DNA from: Sipunculus nudus
Taxonomy: Eukaryota > Annelida > Sipuncula > Golfingiida > Sipunculidae
Direction: 5' to 3'
DNA: 64,000 nucleotides
Assembly (NCBI GenBank): GCA_026874595.1
Contig: CM049317.1
Span: forward strand, 16,539,382 to 16,603,381
Part shown: positions 38,686 through 50,329 of the stretch, in pieces
How the letters are laid out: every line of letters begins with the position of its first letter
Numbering within the stretch: position 1 is the first letter of the stretch
Made by a program: the position numbers and the translations under genes
The notes under the pieces: generated by a model
What the model was told of the DNA's origin: nothing
The model's input: only the letters and a program-made list of their open reading frames with translations
Database searches by the model: none

Positions 38686-38919
38686 ACGTTAATCGAAAGC
38701 TATAGATGCAGTAACTGTAGTGAGCTTGTTCATCAGGGTGCGCCAGAGGAAGAAAAACCGCGACCGACGGGGCCGTCTAATCCAATTCGGAAGAAAAAAT
38801 CGAAACCGGCAGGTAAAAATCGGACAGTGCATCTACGTACTGGAACTTTTTCTGCGCATAATTCAAAGATGTCGCTTCCGGATGCTGAAGTACAACAGTT
38901 TTTAGTGCCATCCGTTTGA
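38686..38919 (+). CDS. Candidate terminal exon (unknown gene)
   Basis: One frame is open from 38686 to a TGA at 38917-38919 and has a coding-like composition unlike its AT-rich surroundings. It contains a CSNC motif near 38707, then an acidic/proline stretch (GAPEEEKPRPTGP), a basic stretch (RKKKSKPAGKNR) and a polar C terminus. The exact acceptor is unclear (possible AG at 38696-38697 or 38719-38720), and its phase does not join directly to candidate exon b, so an intermediate exon would be needed. A different, overlapping ORF (38720-38905) is its shadow. Confidence 0.28.
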   Translation, partial: TLIESYRCSNCSELVHQGAPEEEKPRPTGPSNPIRKKKSKPAGKNRTVHLRTGTFSAHNSKMSLPDAEVQQFLVPSV

Positions 38920-40200
38920 TAAGTGTTCTTTTTTTTTAGTTTGGAACAGCATAAATTTAAGTTACCTTCCCCTCACGGTGTATAACCTATCCGTGGTCTC
39001 TGTCCATAAAATAATAAGATTTTTTTTTTGTCAAAAAATGTTTTCAATTGATTCAGTAGGAGTCAAAGAGAATTTATTTTCACATATATGAAACAGAAAT
39101 ACGTTAATTGGTACAAAGTCCATTTTGAAATTTTGTTAAGAAGCAATGGTCGCCTGTCGAAAACGCAACATTAAATCGTTTAGCTTAACTTCTCTTATAG
39201 CATAGAACTGATAAGCAGTTTCCTTCATTTGTAAATATTTACGTCACCTATACTGCGGGATGAAAGGCATTTACATTGTCTTGTACGTGAAGTGTTAGGC
39301 GCTTATAGAATTTTAATAGATCTTAAACTTCAGTTATGAAAATTTTCGGAATTATCCCGACTACCTCAACACAAATACGTCAAAACTATACTCTCTAAGT
39401 TCATTTAGTGCATAGAAATATATAAAACATTTTTTATTTGATATTTATCCATGGCCCACACAATGATTTGTCATCTCCGAGGTTTTCAGTTTGCTTACAA
39501 TGACGGTACCGGCTCTGTGAACTGCTACGATCAGGGATAGAATGTTGGTCTTGGTACAACAGAGAACCCATTCCTACGCCAAGACCGACCATCCATCTTT
39601 AAGAAAGGGCAATGAAAAAGGTGCCGGGCATAGCCTGTTAGTTTAGGTCTTTGGACTAAAGCGAGGAAAGGCCTAAGTGTAGCGATCTCAGATTACTCCG
39701 GCTTCAGATTATCCCCGACGGTTTAAGAATTCTTTCTCAAAATAGTTTTTCTTTGTGTTTAGTACACGTGGTATGGACTATGAATATAATTGAAACATGT
39801 CTGTTGCTCATTTTTCGACAAACGGTAGTAATTAAAAAGGTTTCCGCAGATTTTGGGTTGTTTAAAAACTAATGCAGAGTTATAGTGTGAAGCGTTTTTA
39901 CAGACTGATGATAAATAAGAAAACAAATGAGTGTGATGTATATGACTTGATAGGAATAGTGTTCTGAGTCCACCATCAGCCAAGCTTCCTTTACTAGATC
40001 CTGAAATTAAAATAAAAGCTTGAGATGAACAAGGTCAACCGGAAAGCAACAACGCCATTAACCTGCAGGCTAGCCTAGTTCATAACAATGAATGCCTTAT
40101 TTTTTGTTAAATTATCACACAATAATAAAATGTAATGTAATAAATGGGTTGCAATGGAGCCACACGATGTAGGTAGTCCAACGAAGCTGAGGAAGCAAGC
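38920..40200. other. Non-coding stretch, nothing recognised
   Basis: AT-rich. No arrays, SINEs or exon-like pieces seen. Confidence 0.4.
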
Positions 40201-40204
40201 AAAC

Positions 40205-40795
40205 ATTAGCAAGCCTCGGTCACAACCGGGATACGGTCGCTGTATTGCGAGTGTTTCGGGCTACTCCGTGCGGTAGACGCACGGCAACCGTGCATTCTTC
40301 AAAGGCCGCAGGGGCTCCACAACGACCGTAACTGACATTAGCGCAAGCGCTTAAGTTGATTCGGCGGCCGTGCGTAAGGCAGATAACTACGGGCTCCGTA
40401 CGGGCAGCGTACAATAGCATATGTGCGGATGTCGTAGGATGCCCGTGCGATTTTTAACGCCTACTCGGCTACCCGAGAGACGTACGGTGTACCTGCGGCT
40501 GTCGTAAGGGGTCTTTGCGGCTTCCGCAAGGTTAGCTTGCGGCGCCCGCAGGGTTAGCTTACTCTACCGTGCGATGGCCGTGAGAATGAGGAAGACACCT
40601 TGCCGTTCCCGCACGTCGGCCGCATAAGTATTCCTGTTGTTTCAAAACCCGAACGGTGATCTACGTTGTGCGGTGACCGCAGCGGCTTGTGCCCGAGGCT
40701 TAAGTATTCCTGCGGTCACCAATACCGCACGGTAACCTACGGTTTGCGGTGACCGCAGCGGGTTGTGACCGAGGCTTTATCAGGACCGCGAGTCG
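40205..40795. repeat. GC-rich, CpG-rich minisatellite of short imperfect hairpins
   Basis: An abrupt GC- and CpG-rich island in AT-rich DNA. It consists of many short near-palindromes: TGCGGCTTCCGCA, GCGGCGCCCGC, TTGCGGTGACCGCAG, CACGGCAACCGTG and CGTGCGATGGCCGTG. A ~22-bp direct unit ending GGTTAGCTT repeats at about 40523-40545 and 40546-40562. A ~76-bp unit containing CGGTGACCGCAGCGG repeats at 40671 and 40747. No conserved coding frame is seen. Confidence 0.8.
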
Positions 40796-41039
40796 TAATT
40801 ATGAGTGCATTTTCACTGCACCCATTTCGCCTTGACGCATATGTCACCATGGCGACGCTAACCCGTGAATTATTTCCTATAGCTTGTGCACTTTAAGGAT
40901 AGCTTCCTTGTTCACAAGATATAAGAAGATTTTCTCAAGAAGTTTTAATGAATTTGTTTATGAGAGGGAAGCATAGAGCAGGGAAAAAGTGATTATATTG
41001 TGCGGCTTATTTTGGAATGCTCTTGTTTGTCGTCCGCTC

Positions 41040-41460
41040 CTCGGATGTGGGGGACATTGATTTAGGTTCATCTATCTGTGTGTCTGTCTGTCCCTCTGTC
41101 TGTCTGTCCGTCCGTAAGCTTTTCCATTTCCGTGCGATATTTTTCCTAAATTTTATCTGATTTCATTCAAATTTTGATCAGTGATTGCTATCATGCATGT
41201 CTCGCTTAGGATTGGTTTTGGAGTGTCATCTGAAAAATATTTATCTCATGCTCAAACAAAATTCTCAGATTGTGCTCAGTTTTTATGTTCCCCTAGAGAT
41301 GTCCCCACATGTCATAGTGCATCTGTTCAAATTTTCATGTGCCCTCAAGATTTATACCACATTTCAAGCATGACAGACAACAAGAGCTCAAAGCAAGGGA
41401 CATTAATTCCACGAATTTGCTTGTTTGAAAATGCTTTTTTTTGGGGGGGGGGCATGAGAG
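41040..41460. mobile_element. Candidate pearl/Helentron-like remnant with (TCTG/TCCG)n tract
   Basis: A degenerate (TCTG)n-(TCCG)n tract at about 41075-41115 is flanked by moderately GC-neutral sequence and ends near a T8G10 homopolymer run (41437-41454). A tetranucleotide tract next to mid-repetitive sequence resembles the right-end layout of the clearer arrays at 44.0 and 51.3 kb, but no core repeat array is obvious here. Confidence 0.35.
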
Positions 41461-43965
41461 ACAGCAGGTAAAAAGCGGAGACTTTGGACGGATCCTTACC
41501 CAAATACCATATTGATTGCATTTATTCGTCCTACACCTGTCTTCTTACGACCATGGCCTTTCAATACACAAATTTCACCAAATCTCAGAAGATAAGTCTA
41601 GTACACACTCAAGACGATATTGGTCACCGGGGACAAAGATCATGAAGCTGCCTTGTTAGGCGATAAACAATATTTTTATACCTCCTAGAATATGACATGA
41701 AATAAATACTGCCACCGTTTGGCCGATGGTACATATTAATTCTGGACATTCAAATTGTCAGGACCTGTATCTCACAACAGTCACATACACAAACCTGGCC
41801 GATCGCAAGACCTTCTTCGACCTTTGTTATCGGAGGTACTTGATACAAGCCTTGAAAATTTTATGACGTTAAGTGATGTTCACCTAATGTGACCTTGCAG
41901 AAAATTTAGCAAATTAAACAATGCCGAACCGTAATAAAAATTAGATTATTTTAATATAATTTCATGATTAGTTATATTAAGTAAATAATCCCGAACCATA
42001 TTTTTCTTTACGTCGATACATTTTAAAGTAATATCACAATATAATACAAAGCTACAGTGGCGCGATGCATAGTCGATTAATAAAAGGATACTTCCAAGAT
42101 AAATCGTACTGAGACATTGATATTTATTTCATTTTTGTTGAATGTAACAAAAATCAGCATAGATTAATAGCACCGGTGGGTTCGTCACCGATATAGAAAC
42201 TAATCTGCCTTCAGAAACCTTATATATTCTTAGCACGTAATGTTCTATGGAATTTAATATTTCAATGTACAGCTTATATCAAAACAGATTCTGGATTTGC
42301 AAAGGGCGATTCGATTCGTATATTGAAAGAATTTATGTTCTATCCTGTTTTATATTTAAAAAAGCATATTAAATATCATTTCGCATAACGATTCTGTATT
42401 TGTTAACGGTTGTTCGTTTGATTAACAGAATTAAGTAGAATTTGAAATCAACAAGACAGTTTTCATTCATACGTCCAGAATGAACAAGACGGGTTTTATT
42501 AATGTCCAGATACACCATGAAGCACTGAAGAAAAAAAAAAAGAAAGCTCCCCAGTGCAAACAGTTAATGAGTAGCGAAATAAGACCACGGGACATAATTG
42601 CTTGAATAAAAATAATTGATTGCAGAGTGTGGGAGTATTAAATGGGTGGCAAATTAAATCTGTTGAAGAGGACCAGTTTTTTTTATATCTGATGTACCTG
42701 AGATGGTTTAATCTGCGATGGTTATTTGCTGCATTATCCCGTCCTATTAATCTTAAAATGAACATTAATAAAACATAGATTTGATATCTTGCCATGCTTT
42801 AACGGGTTCCAGTAATATTGATCATGCACACACGCTTTCTTATGAATTGCAGAATGGCTTGGTCAAAGCGTAGAGACGTCTGTTAATAACGCGTATTCCA
42901 GGAAAAGATTAGCTTAATTACCTTGTCGTGTTCATGGTATAAAGATTAGTTGCATGTCAGCATCTAACATGTTGCAACTGAAAGGATAATAAAACACTAT
43001 ATAAACAGAACACATTTTTCATGTTTTGTTGAAAAAAGTAAACATCGTCTAGAAATATTTATAATGTTATCGCCAATGATGCACACAACTTCGGATGGGG
43101 TAGGGATTGAGGGGGGGGGGGGGGGGGTGAAAATATCATGTGCGCTATCTTTGTCAGATCATTACATGTCAGATCATTTCTTTAACTAATTTAGGACAAT
43201 TAATTCCCTTCATTATACATGTATATTATGTTAAACTGAATCATAATACCATACACCTAAAGCAAAATAAGGGAAGACAGTCCAAAAAGTATTTAAACTA
43301 TGGTCGTCATGGTCGGCATCGATAACGGTGAGCAATTGCTCTTGTGAATGCAGTTAGCCTGTCCAACTTGAAGGTGTCTAGAGAAAGAAAATCTACGAGT
43401 GAGGAGACTCTATCCGACGCTCTGAAGCCTAACTTAATTTTGCGAGAAACATCAAGAGTGGCAGGCCGGAAATTGTAGAGTGAAAGTATCTCTCAGTAAA
43501 AGTAACAAGCAGATGTAAATCATTTAAGGACATCAGTTCCTAAAGTTATAGAGTACCAGAGTTCTCCTGGCTATTTTTTTATAGAATATAATGCCCGAAG
43601 GTCAGATATATATGACAGGGACATATATTTACGTTTCAGGTTTCAGGTTTAAAGGGAAATCTGCCTCGAAGGGTGTGTGTAATGAATCTTTCAGCACTAT
43701 GTTATGTTCCATTATTGACACTTTTACGTTTTGTGGATTTCCCTTGAGAAACAGCTCAAGGTAAGAACGGAAGAGCATCAGCAAAACACAAGTGTGCGCT
43801 CCATCGCCAAGGGTTCCGCAATTTAGTGAAATGAGTGAAATTGAGTGAAAAGAGATTGAATTAAACCCTCAAAAACACGTCACCACTTCATTCGAATTCC
43901 CATCGAATGCTTGCATTTCCTCTAATAGCCAGCCAGCAGGAGGATAAATGATTTAAAGAGCCCCG
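41461..43965. other. Non-coding stretch with a G17 homopolymer
   Basis: AT-rich, with a run of 17 G at 43111-43127. Nothing else recognised. Confidence 0.4.
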
Positions 43966-44445
43966 CCGTCGCCCATCCGTCCGTCCGTCCATCTTGCGGT
44001 CCGTCTGTTATGCCGTTCTTCATCGATCCGTCCGTCATACATTGTTAACGCGATATCTCATCTAAATTACCAGGGACAGTGACAGAACTTGCAACAGTAA
44101 TGCAGCATATGAGGGGCTAGATCAAGTTCGAATATGGAAGACCTTGACCCATTTTTTAAGGTCACAAAGACGACTATTCTAAAAAGATGTTAACGCAATA
44201 ACTCACCAAGAATTTGAGGGACTGTCATGAACTTGTAGCCATAATGCAACATATGCCGGGCTGGGACAAGTTCGAACATACATGACCTAGACGCATTTTT
44301 AATGTCACAGAGACTATAATGCTAAAACGATTTTAACGCTATAACTCACCAAGAATATGAGGGACATTCACCAGACCTGCAGCAGTAATGCTTCTTACGA
44401 CGGGCTAGGTCAGGTTCAAATAAGGATGACCTTGACCTATTATTC
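43966..44445 (-). mobile_element. Pearl-like element: GTCC tract plus three ~143-bp core repeats
   Basis: A degenerate GTCC/GTCT tract (about 43974-44036, CCATCCGTCCGTCCGTCCATC) is followed by three direct core repeats. They begin TTAACGCGATATCTCA (44046), TTAACGCAATAACTCACC (44189) and TTAACGCTATAACTCACC (44333), a spacing of 143-144 bp. Each contains a GAGGGACAnT/CAGGGACAGT string, CAGTAATGC-like sequence, GGGCTRGRTCARGTTC and GACCTTGACC. Pearl elements of bivalves, and the related Helentron-derived repeats, have core repeats, then an (ACGG)n-type tract, then a right flank. That order is found here reading the minus strand. Confidence 0.72.
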
Positions 44446-44932
44446 ATCAGTACATTTGTACACATACGTGTATTACTAATTTAATACCGCTATTCAGAAC
44501 ATTTGTATCCACCTACTTCCACATTAGGCGGGGACGTATCAGATCTGTTCCGCAGATCAACTTTGCCCTTGTTTGATATGTTAGTATGGTGACGTGTGTA
44601 AAATCTCACCCAACGACCAAGTCTGTTTAGTGACTACCTCAAAATAACGACAGTTTTCATTGTCTCAGTCATTGTAGCTCTCTCTATAATATATATAATT
44701 GGACCTCCGACCGCGATATAACGATAGTTTTGATGGTACCGATCATTTTTTTAACTTTAAATAATATATATTTGAACCTCTGACCAGGAATTAATGACAG
44801 TTTGCATGTTCTTAACCATTTTGCTCTGTTACCTCGTGTATGTGTATGTTGATATACTGTGCGTTTGATTATTGTTGAATATTAAAAAAAAAAACAAAAA
44901 AAAAACGGAAGTTCTTTAACATTAAATTAAAA

Positions 44933-45135
44933 CCGGCTTCATTGGCTCAGGCATAGAGCACAGCATTCAAACCAGTAACTCGTGAGTTCAAATCTCAGTT
45001 GCGAAGCGGTGAAATTTTAACGGTCGGCCCCCATCCAGGTTGAGCGCTCTGCAGACCGTATTGGCTTAATTGTGTAACCGACAGTCGTTTCACTCACAAA
45101 CGAGTGCGCCTGTGGGATGGGAGAATCCACGGTGT
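44933..45135 (+). mobile_element. tRNA-derived SINE ('CACTCACAAACGAG' family)
   Basis: A-box-like TTGGCTCAGGCATAG and B box GAGTTCAAATCTC (44984-44996) at tRNA spacing, followed by GCGAAGCGGTGA and a body with TCGTTTCACTCACAAACGAG and CGGTGTTATAT. The same body occurs on the minus strand at 57180-57440. Confidence 0.68.
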
Positions 45136-45179
45136 TATATCCCAGAAATAATTACATACCAAGGATATGCAGGTCTGGT

Positions 45180-47490
45180 AGACACCGGGCTGGGTGATAC
45201 AAGGATATAAAATATTTAACAAATAAATGTCACGAAGTCCAAAAACCAAAATGGAACTAATACAGATGTACATACTAGGGTTAATAATTAGTCAAGGCAT
45301 CACAAAAAATGGAAGAAGTAACTTCTAACAAACAACAAATAACATTGCATTAATGATGCCACTTACTTCTGGAAATGTTATTGATTGGACTGAATTTATT
45401 TTATGTCTTTCTTTTAAAAGGCAAACATGCCATTGAACTAATTAATGAAGCTGATTCAATAAAGATTAAAAATCAAGATGCCGGAGGCGTTGTCATTTTC
45501 ACCTGATTAAAAATCCTGTCTTAATTTATAAGCTTGAGCTCATAATCAAAAGGCGTCAATTTTTCATGTGTGTTTGATATCGTTATCATAAAACCTCCAT
45601 CTGTCACTGCCTAGGCATTGTTGATTAATAAACTGCACTTTTCTTAAACGATTTGTTTTTATTTATGAGTATAATCGATATTTGTTTTTGCTCGAAATAT
45701 AAGACAGCGATTAAATAAAAAAAACAGACAACTGCGTTCATAAATAATTGCCTACAGAATAATTACCATAAAACGGTCATAATATGTTCATGTTTGACAA
45801 GTAAATGCTCAACAAAAAGGAAGATTAGAAAAACAGCCCAAGGCAATATATTCATTTTCAAGAAGCTGCTGCTGAAAGACAGACATAGAAAACAATCATA
45901 TTTGTTTAATACAAATAACGGTCAAAGATAAACGTGCTAGGATGCCTTTGAGCGAAGCGCACTATCCAAACAGTCCCTATTTTCCAATCGATTGAATAGG
46001 GTTTAATATGCTTTCAAATACCTGCCTCCAAAAGCTGGCTTAAGATTACTCTTGAGTTTATCTTTATTTTATGTTTATTTATTTTGATATTTGTTGAAGA
46101 TTATTTGGGTCATTTAAAAGGCATAATACATTACCTAAATAAATAGCTTCTCATCGGGCTGATTATTACACCAGAGGATATGGATTAATTGATAAATTGA
46201 TAATTTAATAGGCAAGAGCTAATGTGACAGTATTTTCACATGTTCACATTTAGAATCAAATGTAAGACATCTGTTTGTAATTAAGCTGAACCTTCATTAC
46301 TGGTACAACCATACAGAGAGCACCTCTACATTTTGGCCACCTCAAAACGGTCCAGTTGTTCCCTCTTTGTATTTGTAAGGCGGCTACCAACGCGATACAG
46401 TCGATATATCATGATGCATTGGGTAGCTTGGCCATTATAATTGGGAGCTTATAATACCAGTTATTAATGGGAGCCAATTATTATTTATTTTCATAGAAGC
46501 ATAAGTTTGTCTAAAATATATTAACGCTAGAGTGCATTTTAATGTTAACTCCTTTAAATTTTTCAAGCGTAGAGATGGATAATAATTTCGAGTTATTTTA
46601 GCGAAGAATCTTTTGAAAAGAAAAATGCATGTATCGGATCAGGGGCATCTGATTCGTGATTTTTATCTCAGCTGACTGAATGTCATCCGAACTATAGCAA
46701 TCACTCTTTATACGGCGTCCGTCCGTCCATCTGTCTAGCTGTCCGTCCGTCTGTCCGTCCGTTAACCAGGCATAAATCGTAACCGCCGGACCTGGAATCT
46801 TCTAACCTGACATCCAGGGAAGTCCATGAAACATTTCCTTAGAAACATGGAATTAGGTCTGTGTTGCCCATATCTTCCGGGCTATGGGGCTCATAAGTAC
46901 CTACCAGAATAATTAAAAATTTAATACGAAAGCTTGATTATCTGAACAACTAAAGCATTGATCACTATGATTCTTTGCATGCATATTCATCATGGACTTT
47001 TTCATCAGTTCCTTCAGATTTTTCTCTATTCTTGAGACCTTCAAAAATGCGGTCGTCCGTTAACAGGGCACAAATCGTTACAATTGAAACGAATCGAGAA
47101 TCTGCCAACTTGACATCCACGGAGGTCCGTAAAAAATATTCCTTTAGAAACTAGAAATTCGGTCTCTGTTACTCATATCCTATGAGCTATGCTTCAGTTG
47201 ATTTTGGATACCACTTACAAAATTTTGCATTCAGATGATAAAATTCCTTTTGTGAATGTCTTCCTACATAGCTGAGCGTCATTACCCCTGGGTCACTTGA
47301 TCTTTTTGGGTTCTGGAGTAATTTATCATAATTAAGTTCAGTAAGCTAGATACTTATAAATGATAACTTAAGTCTATCAATGCTATTCCGCTTTGGAACA
47401 TATAGATGTGGATATTGCCTCAGCCAAGTAAGGACATTTCGTAATGGTTAGATGTTTCATGGAATTTAAAGCTGTCCATTCTCATGTCTT
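45180..47490. repeat. ~2.58-kb diverged tandem duplication, copy A
   Basis: Aligns in order with 47745-50075 at an offset of 2566 bp at the left end and 2590 bp at the right. Strong islands are 45202 (AGGATATAAAATAT, then AAATGTCACGAAGTCC), 45280 (GGTTAATAATTAGTCAAG), 45429 (ATGCCATTGAACTAATTAAT, then GAAGCTGATTCAAT), 46017 (ATACCTGCCTCCAAAAG, then TGGCTTAAGATTAC), 46625 (ATGCATGTATCGGATC) and 47395 (GGAACATATAGATGTGGATA, then TTGCCTCAGC). Sequence between islands is only ~60-65% alike. A GTCC-tract element (46660-47330) has inserted in this copy only. No conserved reading frame links the islands. Confidence 0.85.
46660..47330 (-). mobile_element. GTCC-tract element inserted in copy A (left arm)
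   Basis: Begins TCAGCTGACTGAATGTCATC at 46669, then AACTATAGCAATCACTCTTTAT, then a GTCC-rich tract (46709-46762). It continues with GTTAACCAGGCATAAATCGTAAC and a ~300-bp unit repeated once: GTCCGTTAACnnGGCAnAAATCGT at about 46757 and 47055, with GACATCCA(G/C)GGA(A/G)GTCC in both. Its left end is the reverse complement of the right end of the array at 50330-51372. Confidence 0.7.
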
Positions 47491-47744
47491 TAAAAAAATC
47501 CTTCACGAAGGATGTGTGAACTTGTTTATCAATACGTTTGTAAACACAGCCATATTGACAAACGAGAAAACATGTATCCTAAGGAGTTAGGTTGCATATA
47601 TGCGAATGTGGAAAGATCCTTTGTTTAAAAACGCCATTTATTAAGCTCTCGCTTATCTGACTTGCTGCCAGATGCCCTTAGAGCATTCTCTGTGCCATGT
47701 CCCAGCAATGCGGATGATTACACACCCAGGACCAGCATTTGCGG

Positions 47745-50075
47745 CAGACTCCGTCCTGGTCAACACCAGGATATAAAATATATATCAGATAAATGTCACG
47801 TAGTCCAAACACAAATATTGAACCAAATCAAAACATACTCAGGTTAATAATTAGTCAAGTCACCATTAGAAATCGAATCGGTTACCTGCAAAACTATCAT
47901 TACATTTATGATTCTATTTTAAGATAAAAAATAATAAACGTCAGAAAATGTAATTGACGGGACTCTTGTTCCATTATTATATATCATATTAAATAAAAAA
48001 AAAAACTACTTTAAAGTTCCATAAAACTAATTTGATCATTTAGATAAAGATAATTTAGGAGAATGGTTTGTCATGATTGCTGAAGACCGTACAACCCGAT
48101 AATGTTATAGACCTCAAATATCTTATGTTAGTTAACGCGTTTCTTTAACAGATATAATACAAATTATTCGGTGGCATTATACAAATCCGGCTACAATATA
48201 ATTAATCAGGAAGAGTTAAATGGACCTAAATGTGGAATAATAAATCAAGTGTTCTGGATGTGTCTATGTTCTAATGAAATGAAACCGGAAGAGTGGGATT
48301 TTTTTTTATTCTTTTTAAGACAAAAATGCCATTGAACTAATTAATAAAGCTGATTCAATTTTAAATTTAAAATGGAGATGCCCGAGGCCTTGTCATTTGA
48401 ACGTGATTTAAAATTAATATTATTTAATTAATGATATCTTAATTAATTCGTTTGAGTAAATAATCGAAAAGCGTCTATTTGGATATGCGTTCAATATTAA
48501 AAAAGTACGTCATCTAAAAACCCCAATCTGCCACTTCCTTGAGATCGTTGATTAAAACATTTCCTGAGGATTTGTATTTATACATGAATATAATTGATTT
48601 TACTTTTTGTCCAAGTCACACATGTGAGAGAGAGATTAAATAACTAAACAGCCAATGGCGCACATGAATAATTTGCATACAGAAAGAGAGCCATATGTAC
48701 TCTCCTAATACTTCTATTTCTGAAAAGCTACAGAAAAGTGAAGATTCAGCACCAAGCTAGGAACCGCCCAAGGCAAAACATTTATTTTCCAAAGCTTCTG
48801 CTTTAAGACAGAGCTATAAAACAATTATATTTGCTTTATTCAAACAGCCGTCAAAGCTTAACGAGCCAGAAAACCCCTGAGCAAAGTGCACAATTCAAAC
48901 ATTTCCTTAGTTTGTTTTTTTCCGTTCAATTGAAAAACCATTTATTATGCTTCCAAATACCTGCCTCCATAAGTTGGCTTAAGATTACGTTTGAGTTTAC
49001 CTTTGATGTATTTTCATGTTTTATGATGAATATTGGGTCGTTTGAATAATTTTCAATGAACTAATTAATTATTTCAATAAGCAGCTTTTCATCAGACCGG
49101 ATATCACGCCAGGTGATATGGATTAATAGATAAAAATGATGATAATATATTTGACATGAACTGATGAGACAACATTAACATATGTACTTATTTTAGTCGT
49201 ACTTATATAATATAATATTACGTTCCTATGCTTAAGTGTATAACAAAATGTAACAGATCTTATGTTATAGAGATCTGACTAAGCGGTATAACGGTTTCTG
49301 ATAAAATACAAATATGTAGTAGTATCTAATAAATATTTATTTTTCAAAGAAGATTTTTGTCTTGAATAAATAAACATAATGAACTCATTTTAATGTGAAC
49401 TCGTTTAAATTTGTTCAATAAGATGATAAAAAGAGTATAAATTTTAGTAAGAATCTTAAAGAAAGATAAATAATGCATGTATCGGATCGGAGCATCTGGT
49501 TCGTGATTTCGCAGTTTGAATTCTTGGTTGATTTTACTTTAAGTTTGATCAGTAGGCTGGGTACTTATACATAATTATCTAAGTCGAGCACTAAGATGGA
49601 ATTAAGATGCATTTATATAGCCGGCCCATGCACGCCCCCTAGGCTATTTCGGGTAACTCCTGATTAAAACCTGTAGTTTAGCTTATACAGTTATCAAGTG
49701 AGACTACCTTAATTTTCCAGGCGTTCAACTGGCCACTATATGGGACATTATTCCCCGGGCCCACTTGGAAAAAAAAAAAAAAAAAACACGAAAGAAAAAC
49801 GAAACTATCGCATTTGTAAGTGCCTTACAGGACAATGACCTGGCTGCCCTGGATCCTCTCTCTTGATAAACTTAAATAAAAAAATAGACTTCTACATTTA
49901 AAATACCTTTTTTGCGCCCTAAAATAATGTTTTGTCCGCCAAGGCCCCATTTGGGCCCTATCCGTGAGCAACGCTCTTAACATTGGAACATATAGATGTG
50001 GATATTGCCTCAGCTAGTAAGGATACCTCATATTGGTTCGATGTTTCACGTAACTTTAAGGCGCTTTCCCTAGTT
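47745..50075. repeat. ~2.58-kb diverged tandem duplication, copy B
   Basis: Partner of copy A, with matching islands at 47768, 47842, 48327, 48957, 49472 and 49985. This copy has its own extra segment at about 49605-49980, with an A18 run near 49769, where copy A has none. The 96-codon ORF at 49983-50273 starts in the last conserved island (EHIDVDIASA...), but the same island in copy A is frame-shifted, so coding is doubtful. Confidence 0.85.
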
Positions 50076-50329
50076 GCAAACGCGTTTTTCATAACCTGGT
50101 GTGTCAAAAGGAAAAGTGGCTTCGGTAAAATACGTCGTCATTTTCAATGGCTATTTCATCGTTTTCAAGTGCGTTTGTATGAGGACACGTGGATGTACTA
50201 TTTTACCAATATAACATCTATAAAACACCTGAATTCTGGGCCTCTTTCAGACAAATTTAAATTTAAATTATGATATTAAACTTTTTTACCTGATAGTTTG
50301 CTGTTTCTTCAGTCAAACACGACCAAGTA

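Noticed and set aside
41181-41471. 96-codon ORF beside a TCTG tract
   Set aside because: It ends in a poly-Gly artefact from the T8G10 run and has no recognisable domain.
49983-50273. 96-codon ORF at the end of duplication copy B
   Set aside because: It starts at TTG, and the homologous island in copy A is frame-shifted after about ten codons. The protein has no recognised motif.
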